Shown: positions 1-8,481 of the stretch, piece by piece
Numbering within the stretch: position 1 is the first letter of the stretch
How the letters are laid out: the number at the start of each line of letters is the position of its first letter
Assembly (NCBI GenBank): GCA_003576705.1
Contig: QOZS01000043.1
Span: 1 to 46,514, forward strand
Reading direction: 5' to 3'
Source: Desertibaculum subflavum
GTDB taxonomy: Bacteria; Pseudomonadota; Alphaproteobacteria; Ferrovibrionales; Ferrovibrionaceae
DNA length: 46,514 nucleotides
Program-made: the position numbers and the translations under genes
The notes under the pieces: generated by a model
Database searches by the model: none
Told to the model about the DNA's origin: nothing
What the model saw: the letters and a program-made list of their open reading frames with translations, nothing else

Positions 1-391
1 TGGCCAGCCAGAACACCTCCTCGATATTCCACTCGGCGGCGGCCTCGGTCAGGTGCGGCGGCCGCGGGCGCATCCCGCCCGCCCATTCCGACCGTTCGAC
101 GCCGGGCCCGGCATGGCAGTGCTGGCACATCGCCTTGTAGTGCTCCGCGCCGGCCGCGATCATCTGGGGCGTGACATTCTCTGGCGGCGCGATATCCGCC
201 GCCCGCCGCTCGATTGAATTTTGGAAGGTGGTCTCGAAGGCCCATCTGGTAACCGAGGTGTGGTCCTCGGTGGCCGCGATGTTGTAGAGCCCGCCATACA
301 CGACCACCAGGCCGATTCCGGCGAGCAGCGCCAGCGTCCCCAGGACACCGGCAGTCACGGCAATGCTGGCCCGTTTCCTCTCTTCGTCCAT
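1..391 (-). CDS. Membrane-anchored cytochrome c, 5' part only
   Basis: The gene starts with ATG at 391 and is cut by the left window edge after 130 codons. Residues about 9-32 form one N-terminal membrane anchor that keeps the heme domain on the periplasmic face. A heme c attachment motif CQHCH lies at residues 89-93. The segment right after the anchor (YNIAA followed by a His within about seven residues) resembles the same position in the tri-heme cytochrome c at 28037, so the two share an architecture. Such proteins pass electrons to terminal oxidases or accept them from periplasmic dehydrogenases. It is divergent from the SDR gene at 523. The axial Met and total length cannot be seen here. 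Confidence 0.85.
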   Translation of the reverse strand, partial: MDEERKRASIAVTAGVLGTLALLAGIGLVVVYGGLYNIAATEDHTSVTRWAFETTFQNSIERRAADIAPPENVTPQMIAAGAEHYKAMCQHCHAGPGVERSEWAGGMRPRPPHLTEAAAEWNIEEVFWLA

Positions 392-465
392 TTGCGGTCC
401 CTGCTGTCACCGGAAGAAAGCAGGGGCGTGGCTTTTGTTCCGGCTTCGCTGCGGCATCCGCGGCG

Positions 466-471
466 TATACT
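466..471 (+). promoter_or_regulatory. Possible -10 element (TATACT) upstream of the SDR gene
   Basis: The 131-bp divergent gap between the cytochrome c and the SDR gene contains TATACT, a near-consensus -10 hexamer, about 50 bases before the SDR start. No good -35 hexamer sits 16-18 bases upstream, so this is only a candidate. Confidence 0.25.
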
Positions 472-522
472 GCGCTACGCTCAAGCTCGCCGCTTTGAGG
501 CGAGCGCCCAAGGGAGGAAAGC

Positions 523-1494
523 ATGCAGGATTTCGCGGGCCGGATTGCCGTCATCACCGGCGGCGGCACCGGCATGGGGCGCGAGCTGGCGCGCCAGCTG
601 GCGGCCGAGGGCTGCAACGTCGCCATGTGCGATGTCTCGGCGAAGACCATGGCGGAGACCAAGGCGCTGTGCGACAAAGCCGGCCTCGCCCAGGGCCAGC
701 GCATCACGGCGCATGTCGCGGACGTGGCCGACGAGGCGCAGGTGACGCGCTTCCAGCGCGAGGTGGCGGAGCAGCAGGACACCGACCGCATCCACCTCCT
801 GTTCAACAATGCCGGCATCGGCGGCGGCGGCAGCATGATCGCGACGCCGCGCGCGGAATGGGAGCGCACCTTCGGCATCTGCTGGGGCGGCGTCTATCTC
901 AATACCCGCGCCTTCCTGCCCATGCTGATGCGGGCCGATGCCGGCCACATCGTCAACACCTCCAGCGTCAACGGCTTCTGGGCCTCGCTCGGACCCGGCG
1001 TGCCGCACACCGCCTACGCGGCGGCGAAATTCGCGGTCAAGGGCTTCACCGAGGCGCTGATCACCGATCTCCGCATCAACGCGCCGCATATCAAATGCTC
1101 GGTCGTGATGCCGGGCCATATCGGCACCTCGATCGCGGGCAATTCTGGCAAGGTGATCAGCGGCAATTTCTCCGACAAGCTGAGCGCGGCGCAGATCGCA
1201 ACCGCCCGCGCGCGGCTTACGGCGATGCAAGTCGATGCCGCCAAATACAGCGACGAGCAGATCGAGGCGATGGTGAAGGAGCGCGCCCGCCGCTTCCTGG
1301 AAGAGGCGCCGATGACCGCGGCGGAGGCCGCCAAGGTCATCCTCGACGGCGTCAAGGCCGGGCGCTGGCGCATCCTGGTCGGCGCCGACGCGCACCGGAT
1401 CGACGAGATGGTGCGCGCCGACCCGGAACGGGCCTACGAGCCGGATTTCTTTGCGACGATGGCGAAGGAAGTCGGCTGGCGCATCGGCTCGTGA
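523..1494 (+). CDS. SDR-family NAD(P)-dependent oxidoreductase
   Basis: A 323-aa short-chain dehydrogenase/reductase. It has the Rossmann TGxxxGxG motif at residues 12-19, an acidic residue (D37) at the end of the second strand that usually favours NAD over NADP, NNAG at 95-98, Ser at about 147 and the catalytic pair Y165/K169 (YxxxK). It is longer than a minimal SDR because of a helical C-terminal extension (about 225-323). The reaction is oxidation/reduction of an alcohol or ketone; the substrate is not recognisable. An AGGGAGGA-type ribosome site precedes the ATG. It lies just upstream of an amidase and a Liv-type transporter, suggesting a role in the same catabolic block. Confidence 0.9.
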   Translation: MQDFAGRIAVITGGGTGMGRELARQLAAEGCNVAMCDVSAKTMAETKALCDKAGLAQGQRITAHVADVADEAQVTRFQREVAEQQDTDRIHLLFNNAGIGGGGSMIATPRAEWERTFGICWGGVYLNTRAFLPMLMRADAGHIVNTSSVNGFWASLGPGVPHTAYAAAKFAVKGFTEALITDLRINAPHIKCSVVMPGHIGTSIAGNSGKVISGNFSDKLSAAQIATARARLTAMQVDAAKYSDEQIEAMVKERARRFLEEAPMTAAEAAKVILDGVKAGRWRILVGADAHRIDEMVRADPERAYEPDFFATMAKEVGWRIGS

Positions 1495-1632
1495 GCGCGC
1501 CGCCCGCCCGCGCTGTCCCGATTAGTGGAACTCGATTGACTCGTTGACGGGCATGGCAGCAGCAAGCACGCTCGCCGCGATCGCGACGGCGTGCGTGACG
1601 ATGCCGTCGCCGGTTGTCTTTGGGGGAGCGCC

Positions 1633-3039
1633 GTGGAACTGGCCGAACTGACCTTGGTGGAGCTTGCGGCCGTTCTGGCGGGTGGCAAGGCCTCCTCGCG
1701 CGAGGTGGCCGATACCTTCCTCAACCGGATCGAGAAGGCCGACGTCAATCTGCACGCCTTCACGGAGGTCTATGCGCCGGAAGCGCGGGCGATCGCCGAT
1801 GCGGCCGACAAGGTGCTGCACGCCGGCCTGCCGCATGGGCCGCTGCTCGGCCTGCCGATCGGCTTCAAGGATCTCTGCGACATCGAGGGCCGCACCGGCA
1901 CCGTCGGCTCGCAGATGTGGGCGAACCGCAAGGCAACGGAGACCTCGGCCACGGTGGAGCGCCTGCTCGCCGCCGGCATGGTGCCGCTCGGCAAGCTGCA
2001 CATGGTGGAGTTCGCCTTCGGCGGCTGGGGCACCAACCCGCTGATGGGCGCGCCGTGGAATCCGTGGGATCTGGCGACCCATCGCTGCGCCGGCGGCTCG
2101 TCCAGCGGCACCGGCGTCGCGGTGGCGGCGCGCCTCGCCCCGGCCGGTATCGGCAGCGACACGGGCGGCTCGGTGCGCATCCCCTCGGCCTTCAACGGGC
2201 TGGTCGGTCTGAAAGTCACCTACGGCCGCATCTCGCTCCACGGCACCGGCCTGCTCAGCTGGACGCTCGATTCGATCGGGCCGATGTGCCGCTCGGTCGA
2301 GGATTGCGCGCTGCTGCTGCAGGCGCTCGCGGGGCCTGACCCGCGCGATCCGGCGACGCATGGTCAGCCGGCGGAAGACTTCCGCGCTGCGGCGGCCGGG
2401 CGCCCGATCAAGGGCGCGCGCATCGCGTTGCCGGATGCGGCCCAGCTGCCATCCTTCATGCATCCCGCCGTCACCGCCGCCTGGCAGACCGCGGCCCGCA
2501 GCTTCGAACGGCTGGGCGCCGTGGTGGAGCCGGTGCGGCTGCCCGACTGGTATTTCGATCTCTCCGTGCCGGCGGGCGCCATCATTGCCTCCGAGGCCTT
2601 TTCGCTGCATCGCGGCTATATCGAGGACGAGACGAAGGCGATCGGCCCGGCTGTGCGCCAGCGCGTGCTCAATGCCAAGAGCTTCGCCCCAGCGCTCTAT
2701 GCCGAGACGGGGCGCGAGATGCAGGCGCGGCGCCGGTTCTTCGCCGACTGGTTCCGGCCCTATGACGCGATCCTGCTGCCCACGGCGGCGATCCCCGCCA
2801 TCCCGCTCGACACCATCGACGAGATGTCGCCGATCCCGGGCTATCTGACGCGTCCGGCCAACTATCTCGGCCTTTGCGGCCTGGCGCTGCCGTCGGGCTT
2901 CGCCGACGGTCTGCCGCTCAGCGTGCAGGTGATCGGCAAGCCATTCGCCGAATCCACCGTGTTGGCGCTCGGCCGCGCCTTCCAGGATGCGACCGGCTTC
3001 CACAAGCGGAAGCCCGACCTCGCCGCGCTCGGCCTCTGA
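1633..3039 (+). CDS. Amidase (amidase-signature family)
   Basis: Hydrolyses an amide C-N bond using the Ser-cisSer-Lys triad of the amidase-signature family. With the GTG start at 1633 the triad is K79, S156 (in the GGSSSG stretch) and S180 (end of GSDTGGS), with the 24-residue Ser spacing seen in fatty acid amide hydrolase. The length, about 468 aa, is normal. I prefer GTG 1633 because GGGGGAG (1622-1628) lies just upstream; an in-frame upstream start at 1591 would add 14 poorly conserved residues. It could be annotated GatA, but no gatB/gatC is nearby, so a catabolic amidase is likelier. The gene runs directly into the transporter operon and may process the imported compound. Confidence 0.9.
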   Translation: MELAELTLVELAAVLAGGKASSREVADTFLNRIEKADVNLHAFTEVYAPEARAIADAADKVLHAGLPHGPLLGLPIGFKDLCDIEGRTGTVGSQMWANRKATETSATVERLLAAGMVPLGKLHMVEFAFGGWGTNPLMGAPWNPWDLATHRCAGGSSSGTGVAVAARLAPAGIGSDTGGSVRIPSAFNGLVGLKVTYGRISLHGTGLLSWTLDSIGPMCRSVEDCALLLQALAGPDPRDPATHGQPAEDFRAAAAGRPIKGARIALPDAAQLPSFMHPAVTAAWQTAARSFERLGAVVEPVRLPDWYFDLSVPAGAIIASEAFSLHRGYIEDETKAIGPAVRQRVLNAKSFAPALYAETGREMQARRRFFADWFRPYDAILLPTAAIPAIPLDTIDEMSPIPGYLTRPANYLGLCGLALPSGFADGLPLSVQVIGKPFAESTVLALGRAFQDATGFHKRKPDLAALGL

Positions 3040-3061
3040 GCCCGTGGCGGATGCATCCGGC

Positions 3062-4039
3062 ATGAACCGGCCGAACCCCTCGTCGCGCAGCGCCGACCGC
3101 GAGCGCGCCGACCGGATCTACTACACGCTCGCCGCCCTGCTGGGCGGCGCGGTGATCCTCTATTTCGCCGTGGTGCCGTTCGTCGGCGCCAATCTCGCCT
3201 TTCATTTCTACCTGATGCTGTGGATCACCATGGCCTCGGGCTTCAACGTCTCGTCCGGGTTCTCGGGCTACATGCCGTTCGGCTATGTCGCCTTCTACGG
3301 CGTCGGCGCCTTCACCACCGCGATCCTAGTGAAGAAGCTGGGCTTTCCCGTTTTGCTGGCGCTGCCGTTCTCGGGCCTTGCGGGGCTCGTTCTCGCGCTG
3401 CTCTTCGCCCCGACCTTGCGCCTCTCCGGCATCTACTTCGCCATCGTCAGCCTGGCGCTGGCGTATATCTGCCGCCTCGTCATCACCAATATGCCGGAGG
3501 AGATGACCGGCGGTAGCTTTGGCATTCAGCTCGGCAGCCAGGCGGAACCCGTGCTGTCCTTCTACGTCATGATGGCGACGATGATGCTGGCGCTCGGCAC
3601 CATCCTGTGGCTGTCGCGCTCGCGGCTCGGCAAGGCGCTGCGCGCGGTGCGCGACGATGCCGAGGCGGCCGACATGATGGGCGTCAACATCACCCGCGTC
3701 CGCCTCTACGGCTGGCTGATCGCCGCCTTCTTCCCGGCGGTCTGCGGCGGGGTGGAGGCCTGGTACACCAACATCGTCGACACCGAGACCGCCTTCAACA
3801 CGCTGATCACCGCCAAGACGGTGATCTACGCCATCGCCGGCGGCCTCGGCACGGTCAGCGGCCCGATCGTAGGCGCCCTGGTGATGGTGTGGCTGGACGA
3901 GCTGATCTGGCGCCAGTTCCCGCTGCTCAACCTGCTGATCCTCGGCCTGGCGACGGTGCTGCTCGTCCTGTTCCTGCCGCGTGGCATCGTCGGCACCCTG
4001 CTGCGCTGGCGCCCGGCCTGGCGCCGCTACGTGCCCTGA
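3062..4039 (+). CDS. livM: Branched-chain amino acid-type ABC transporter permease (LivM-like)
   Basis: Inner-membrane permease of a HAAT-family ABC importer. About 325 aa with a short polar N-terminus followed by eight to ten hydrophobic segments. The family region is visible around 3590-3720, where a basic stretch with R-x2-RAVRDD-type sequence precedes the EAA-like cytoplasmic loop (D-A-E-A-A-D-M-M-G). The chosen ATG at 3062 lies 22 bases after the amidase stop; an in-frame GTG at 3044 is an alternative, and a still longer reading overlaps the amidase. It is followed after 9 bases by the LivH-like gene. It forms the transmembrane pore with LivH. Confidence 0.9.
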   Translation: MNRPNPSSRSADRERADRIYYTLAALLGGAVILYFAVVPFVGANLAFHFYLMLWITMASGFNVSSGFSGYMPFGYVAFYGVGAFTTAILVKKLGFPVLLALPFSGLAGLVLALLFAPTLRLSGIYFAIVSLALAYICRLVITNMPEEMTGGSFGIQLGSQAEPVLSFYVMMATMMLALGTILWLSRSRLGKALRAVRDDAEAADMMGVNITRVRLYGWLIAAFFPAVCGGVEAWYTNIVDTETAFNTLITAKTVIYAIAGGLGTVSGPIVGALVMVWLDELIWRQFPLLNLLILGLATVLLVLFLPRGIVGTLLRWRPAWRRYVP

Positions 4040-4048
4040 GGCCGGCCT

Positions 4049-4930
4049 ATGGAAACCCTGGTCATCATCGGCATCGTCAACGGGCTGATCGTCGGCGGCG
4101 TCTACGCGCTGATCGGCATGAGCCTGACCCTGCTCTACGGCGTGCTGCGCGTGGTCAACTTCGCGCATGGCGAGTTCGTCATCGGCGGCTCGTTCCTCGC
4201 CTACGTGCTGTTCAACACGTTCGGCATCCCGCCGCTCGCCGCCCTGCCGATCGCCGCGATCAGCTTCTTCGGCCTCGGCTATGTCGCCTATTTCCTGCTG
4301 ATCCCCCGGCTTGCCCGCAGCGACGATCCGGAAAGCATGTCGTTCCTGATGATGTACGGCCTCTCGATCGCGCTCGCGGCCTTCATGCTGGTGCTGTTCG
4401 AAGCCGATTCCCGCTCGATCGACTACAGCTTCACGCCGATCTCGATGAAGGTCGGCCCGGTCTATGTGGCCACCGCCCGCGTGGTGGCGCTCGGCGTCAC
4501 CCTGGTGGTCGCCGCCGGGGTCAGCGCCTTCCTGTTCCTGACCCTGCCGGGCAAGGCGCTGCGCGCCGCGATCATGAACCGCGAGGCGATCCAGATCATG
4601 GGCGTCGACATCGTCAAGCTGTCGGCCTTCGCCTTCGCGCTGGCGACCGGCATCGCCGGCATCACCGGCGTGCTGGTGGCGCTGGTCTTCCCGGCCTTCA
4701 ATGCGTTTTCGGGCCCGGAATACGCCATCATCGGCTTCATCGTTGTCGTGCTGGGCGGGCTCGGCAATCCGCTCGGCGCGCTGGCGGCCGGCGTCTTCTA
4801 CGGCCTGGCCGAACAGCTCGCCACCGTGTTCCTGCCCCAGGCGATGGCGCAGATCGTCGGCTTCGCCCTGCTGGTCGGCACCATCCTGGTCCGCAATGCC
4901 GGCTTCGGCCGCTGGCGGGTCAGCCGATGA
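4049..4930 (+). CDS. livH: Branched-chain amino acid-type ABC transporter permease (LivH-like)
   Basis: Second membrane subunit of the HAAT importer, 293 aa and almost wholly hydrophobic, with the typical N-terminus (NGLIVGGVYALIG, then LLYGVLRVVNFAHGEF) near residues 10-48. This N-terminal signature is the reliable mark of LivH. Near 4555-4620 the coupling segment (KALRAAIMNREAIQIMGVD) contacts the ATPases. The stop codon overlaps the start of livG as ATGA (4927-4930), indicating translational coupling. The true substrate may be an amide, urea or short carboxylate rather than leucine, given the amidase upstream. Confidence 0.92.
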   Translation: METLVIIGIVNGLIVGGVYALIGMSLTLLYGVLRVVNFAHGEFVIGGSFLAYVLFNTFGIPPLAALPIAAISFFGLGYVAYFLLIPRLARSDDPESMSFLMMYGLSIALAAFMLVLFEADSRSIDYSFTPISMKVGPVYVATARVVALGVTLVVAAGVSAFLFLTLPGKALRAAIMNREAIQIMGVDIVKLSAFAFALATGIAGITGVLVALVFPAFNAFSGPEYAIIGFIVVVLGGLGNPLGALAAGVFYGLAEQLATVFLPQAMAQIVGFALLVGTILVRNAGFGRWRVSR

Positions 4931-5640
4931 ATGCGGCGCTGGAAGCCCGCGACCTGATCAAACGCTTCGGCGGCCTGGTCGCGCTCGACGGCGTGCAGTT
5001 CGCGGCGGCAGAGGGTGAGGTGCTCGGCATCATCGGCGTCAACGGTGCCGGCAAGACAACCCTGATGAATTGCCTCTGCGGCCTCTACCAGCCCGATGAG
5101 GGGGAGATCCGTCTGGCCGGCGAGGATGTTACCGGCCGCACGCCGCACGAGATCGCCGCTCGCGGCGTCGGCCGCACCTTCCAGGTGCCGCGCGTTTTCC
5201 GCCGCATGTCGCTGATCGACAACCTGCTGGTGCCGGTGCTGCGCCGGCGCGCGACCGACCGCGCGCTGATCGACCAGGCCGAGACGATGCTGGAGCGCAT
5301 GCGGCTGATCGACCTGCGGCACAACTTCGCCGAGGAACTCTCGGGCGGGCAGCAGAAGCTGCTCGAGATGGCGCGCATGCTGATGCCGGATCCCCGGGTG
5401 GTGATGCTGGACGAGCCTTTCGCCGGCGTGCATCCGACGCTCTGCCGCTTCATGATCGAGCAGATCGAGGCCATGGCGGCGGAGCGGAAGACGGTGCTGC
5501 TGATCAGCCACGACCTCACCTCGATCTACCGGCTGTCGCATCGCGTGCTGGCGCTGAACCAGGGCCGCGTCATCGCCGAGGGCGGCGTCGAGGCGATCCG
5601 CGGCAATCCCGCCGTGATCGAAGCCTATCTCGGTGCGTGA
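4927..5640 (+). CDS. livG: ABC transporter ATP-binding protein (LivG-like)
   Basis: A 237-aa cytoplasmic ATPase of the HAAT importer. Walker A GVNGAGKTT spans residues 37-45 (K43); the signature LSGGQQK and Walker B VVMLDEPFAG follow at about 140-170, and the switch His lies in LISHD. The GRTFQVPRVF segment after the first third is typical of LivG. The start at 4927 is fixed by the ATGA overlap with livH. A longer open frame reaching back into livM/livH is only GC-driven and has no start signal of its own. Confidence 0.93.
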   Translation: MNAALEARDLIKRFGGLVALDGVQFAAAEGEVLGIIGVNGAGKTTLMNCLCGLYQPDEGEIRLAGEDVTGRTPHEIAARGVGRTFQVPRVFRRMSLIDNLLVPVLRRRATDRALIDQAETMLERMRLIDLRHNFAEELSGGQQKLLEMARMLMPDPRVVMLDEPFAGVHPTLCRFMIEQIEAMAAERKTVLLISHDLTSIYRLSHRVLALNQGRVIAEGGVEAIRGNPAVIEAYLGA

Positions 5641-5647
5641 GGGCCGG

Positions 5648-6409
5648 ATGACCAATCCCGCCACGGATGCCCGCCCGGTCATGGAGCTGCGCAATGTCAG
5701 CGTCGCCTATCACGGCGATATCCGCATCCTGCAGGGCCTGAGCCTCGCGGTCCGGCCAGGGCAGATCACCGGCATCATCGGTCCGAACGGCGCCGGCAAG
5801 TCGACAGCGCTGCGCACGCTCTACGGCTTGCTCAAGCCGATCGAGGGCGATGTCGCGGTCGATGGCGAGGTGGTGACCGGCATGCCGCCCTGGCGCTTCA
5901 TCGCCAAGGGCATCGCGCTGGTGCCGCAGAACCGCAGCCTGTTCAACGATCTCTCGGTCGAGGACAATCTGCGCCTGGCCTGCTGGTCGTTCCGCCGCGA
6001 CAAGGCGCGGGTCAATGGCGCGCTGGAGCGCGCCTACGCGCAGTTCCCGATCCTGCACGAGCGCCGCAAGCAGCCGGCCGGCAAGATGAGCGGCGGCCAG
6101 CAGCGCTTCCTGGAACTGGGCCGTGCGCTTGCGCTGCAGCCGCGCGTCATCCTGCTCGACGAGCCGACCGCGATGATCGCGCCGCGCCTCAGCGCCGAGA
6201 TCTACGAGTTCATCGCCACCCTGCCCAAACAGGGCATTACCGTCGTGCTGGTCGACCAGAACGTGCGGCAATGCGTGCGCATTTCCGACCATCTCTACGT
6301 GCTGGAGCTCGGCCAGAACAAGGTGGACGGTGCGAAGCAGGACTTCGCACAGGACGAGCAACTTCGTACTCTGATCGCCGAATGGGTCGATTATCGCATC
6401 GACGCTTGA
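5648..6409 (+). CDS. livF: ABC transporter ATP-binding protein (LivF-like)
   Basis: The second ATPase of the HAAT importer, 253 aa. Walker A GPNGAGKST has K51; the signature is MSGGQQR and Walker B is VILLDEPTAM. As in LivF proteins generally, the usual switch His region reads LVDQN rather than LISHD. ATG 5648 lies 7 bases after the livG stop; an in-frame GTG at 5633 is possible but would overlap livG. The five genes from livM to livK are co-directional. Confidence 0.92.
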   Translation: MTNPATDARPVMELRNVSVAYHGDIRILQGLSLAVRPGQITGIIGPNGAGKSTALRTLYGLLKPIEGDVAVDGEVVTGMPPWRFIAKGIALVPQNRSLFNDLSVEDNLRLACWSFRRDKARVNGALERAYAQFPILHERRKQPAGKMSGGQQRFLELGRALALQPRVILLDEPTAMIAPRLSAEIYEFIATLPKQGITVVLVDQNVRQCVRISDHLYVLELGQNKVDGAKQDFAQDEQLRTLIAEWVDYRIDA

Positions 6410-6421
6410 GTCATCGGGGCA

Positions 6422-6440
6422 GCCGGCCGAGGCGGCCGGC
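6422..6440 (+). promoter_or_regulatory. Intercistronic GC hairpin between livF and livK
   Basis: A perfect 7-bp inverted repeat (GCCGGCC / GGCCGGC, loop 5 nt) lies 13 bases after the livF stop and 22 bases before the livK ATG. It has no T-run, so it is unlikely to be a full terminator. It could protect or separate the livK message. Confidence 0.5.
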
Positions 6441-6461
6441 GCCAAACAGGGAGGACCGAAC

Positions 6462-7691
6462 ATGAAACGCCGTGACTTCTTCTTGACCCTCGCCGCGCCC
6501 GTCCTGGCGGCCGGCCTGGCCGCCGCGCCGGCGCTGGCGCAGGACGGCCCGATCCGCATCGGCATGACCGTCTCCTCCACCGGCACCTTCGCGCTCGCCG
6601 CGCAATCGGGCCTGCGCGGCGCCGAGATCTGGGTCGACGACGTGAACTCGCGCGGCGGCATCGAGATCGGCGGCAAGAAGCGCAAGGTGGAGCTGGTCAA
6701 GCTCGACGACCGCAGCGACAAGACCACCGTGCCCAAGGTCTACGAGACGCTGATCAAGGAAGAGAAGGTCGATCTCCTGTTCGGCCCCTTCGGCTCCACG
6801 CTCACCGCCGCCGCGGTCAACGCGACCGAGACGGCGGGCAAGTTCATGGTGATCTGGTCGGCCTCGGCCGATTCGATCTATGCCCAGGGCTATAAATACG
6901 TCGTCTCGGCGACGCAGATCGCGGGCTCGCTGCTCGGCCAGCCCGGCGTGCGCGCGCTGCATTCGATGGGCGTGAAGAAGATCGCCTTCGCCTATCTCGA
7001 CGAGCCGTTCCCGGCGGCGCTGACCCAGGGCGCGGTCGATCTGGCCAAGCAGCTCGGCATGGAAGTCACCATGAACGAGAAGTTCGCCAAGGGCACGAAG
7101 GACTTCAACATCCTGATCCAGAAGGCCAAGGCATCGGGCGCGGAGGCCTTCTATCCGACCGCCTACGAAGGCGACCAGATGACCATCGCGCGCCAGCTGC
7201 GCGAGGCGAACGTCAACTTCAACGCGGTCTATCTCGTCTATGCCTCGCAGCCGCAATTCCTGCAGCAGGCCGGCAAGGATGCCGAATACATCCTCAGCCA
7301 GACCCTGCTGCACGACAAGATCAACTGGAAGGTCACGCACGGCCTGAACCGGGCGCAGATGATGGAGCGCTACAAGAAGCTCCACCCGAACGCCCAGTAC
7401 ACCGCCGACTTCCAGACCGCGCTCGCCTACGGCGCCGGCGTGGTGACAGAGGAGATCATCAAGACCGCCGGGTCGGTCGACGCGGCCAAGCTGAAGGAAG
7501 CCGCGCTCAAGCTCAGCGACAAGATCACCACGGTGACCGGCGAGTACCAGATCGACCAGACCGGCAAGCAGTTCAAGAACGCCTTCTCGATCATGCAGAA
7601 CCTGCCGGGCGGCATCGAGGTGGTCTATCCGCCGCAGGTCGCGACGGCGAAGCCGGTCTATCCGGTGCCGGCCTTCGACAAGCGGAAGTAG
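6462..7691 (+). CDS. ABC transporter substrate-binding protein (LivK-like, type I periplasmic)
   Basis: A 409-aa periplasmic binding protein of the HAAT system. The signal peptide has a twin-Arg-containing n-region (MKRRDFF), a hydrophobic core and a likely cleavage after ALA at residue 26. Maturation would leave the typical IRIGMTVSSTGTFALAAQSGLRGAEI-type start of the periplasmic-binding-protein type I family, which binds ligand between two lobes. GGGAGGA precedes the ATG by about 7 bases. It is last in the operon, behind an intercistronic hairpin. The ligand cannot be read from sequence; amidase neighbours suggest an amide or a derivative. Confidence 0.9.
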   Translation: MKRRDFFLTLAAPVLAAGLAAAPALAQDGPIRIGMTVSSTGTFALAAQSGLRGAEIWVDDVNSRGGIEIGGKKRKVELVKLDDRSDKTTVPKVYETLIKEEKVDLLFGPFGSTLTAAAVNATETAGKFMVIWSASADSIYAQGYKYVVSATQIAGSLLGQPGVRALHSMGVKKIAFAYLDEPFPAALTQGAVDLAKQLGMEVTMNEKFAKGTKDFNILIQKAKASGAEAFYPTAYEGDQMTIARQLREANVNFNAVYLVYASQPQFLQQAGKDAEYILSQTLLHDKINWKVTHGLNRAQMMERYKKLHPNAQYTADFQTALAYGAGVVTEEIIKTAGSVDAAKLKEAALKLSDKITTVTGEYQIDQTGKQFKNAFSIMQNLPGGIEVVYPPQVATAKPVYPVPAFDKRK

Positions 7692-7717
7692 GGTCGGGCT
7701 TCGCCGTCGCCCTGCCT

Positions 7718-8470
7718 TTGACGCGCGAGAGCCGGCAGGCGCGACGGCGCCTGCCGGTTGCTCGCCGACTGCTGTCGGCCGTCGCGCTGGCGGCGCTGCT
7801 GGCCGGCACCGCCGCAGCGGCCGAGCGCGTCACCGCCGCCGTGGTGCTGGCGGTCGATGTCTCCGGCAGCGTCGACGCGGCGCGCTACGAGGTGCAGCGC
7901 GCCGGCATCGCCGCCGTGTTCACCGATCCGGCGATCCAGCAGGCGGCGGCCGGCGGCCTCGCCGTCGCGGTGATCGAATGGTCCGACGGGCATGCCGTCG
8001 TCATCCCCTGGACTATCCTGCGCAGCCATGAGGATGCGCTGGCCCTGGCGGCGCGCATCCGCAGGATCAAGCGCACACCTGGGGTCTCGACCGAGCTCTC
8101 GCTCGCCATGCTCGCCGCCGCCGACCTGCTCGACCAATGCCCCTGCGCGCCCGACCAGCGGGTGATCGACATCTCCGGCGACGGGCCGAATAACGGCCCG
8201 GTCTCGACCTGGATCGCGCGCGACCAGGTGGTGGCGCGCGGCATCACCGTCAACGGCCTTCCCATCGTGACCCCGGCCGAGCCGGATCTCGCCGACTGGT
8301 ACGCCCGGGAAGTGGTGGGCGGCGAGGGCGCCATCCTGGAAGTGGCGCAGGGTTTCGAGGATTTCGCCCGCGCCATGCGGCAGAAATTCGCCCGCGAGAT
8401 TTCGGCGCGGCCGGCAAGCGGGCCGGAGCGGCCGGTTCTCACGAATGCCGTGGATTGGCGCGTTCGCTGA
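7718..8470 (+). CDS. DUF1194 domain protein, secreted, von Willebrand A-like
   Basis: About 250 aa with a basic n-region and hydrophobic stretch (residues about 17-35) ending in AAAA, so likely exported. The core starts with AVDVSGSVD (D47, S49, S51), a MIDAS-type metal-binding motif as in von Willebrand A domains, and later has VIDISGDGPNN, both characteristic of DUF1194. The start is uncertain: the only in-frame start before the signal peptide that I find is TTG at 7718, 26 bases after livK. The role of the family is unknown; adhesion or metal-dependent binding is plausible. It may be read through from the liv operon. Confidence 0.8.
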   Translation: MTRESRQARRRLPVARRLLSAVALAALLAGTAAAAERVTAAVVLAVDVSGSVDAARYEVQRAGIAAVFTDPAIQQAAAGGLAVAVIEWSDGHAVVIPWTILRSHEDALALAARIRRIKRTPGVSTELSLAMLAAADLLDQCPCAPDQRVIDISGDGPNNGPVSTWIARDQVVARGITVNGLPIVTPAEPDLADWYAREVVGGEGAILEVAQGFEDFARAMRQKFAREISARPASGPERPVLTNAVDWRVR

Positions 8471-8481
8471 TTTCGATGCGT

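Noticed and set aside
1522..3063. 513-codon open frame on the minus strand over the first amidase
   Set aside because: It is the antisense of a clear amidase gene; its Arg/His/Ala/Gly-rich translation has no domain and is typical of GC-rich shadow frames.
3607..5640. A single 677-aa fusion ending in LivG
   Set aside because: Only the last 237 codons are LivG; the upstream part is an out-of-frame reading of livM and livH, and the ATGA overlap fixes the true start.
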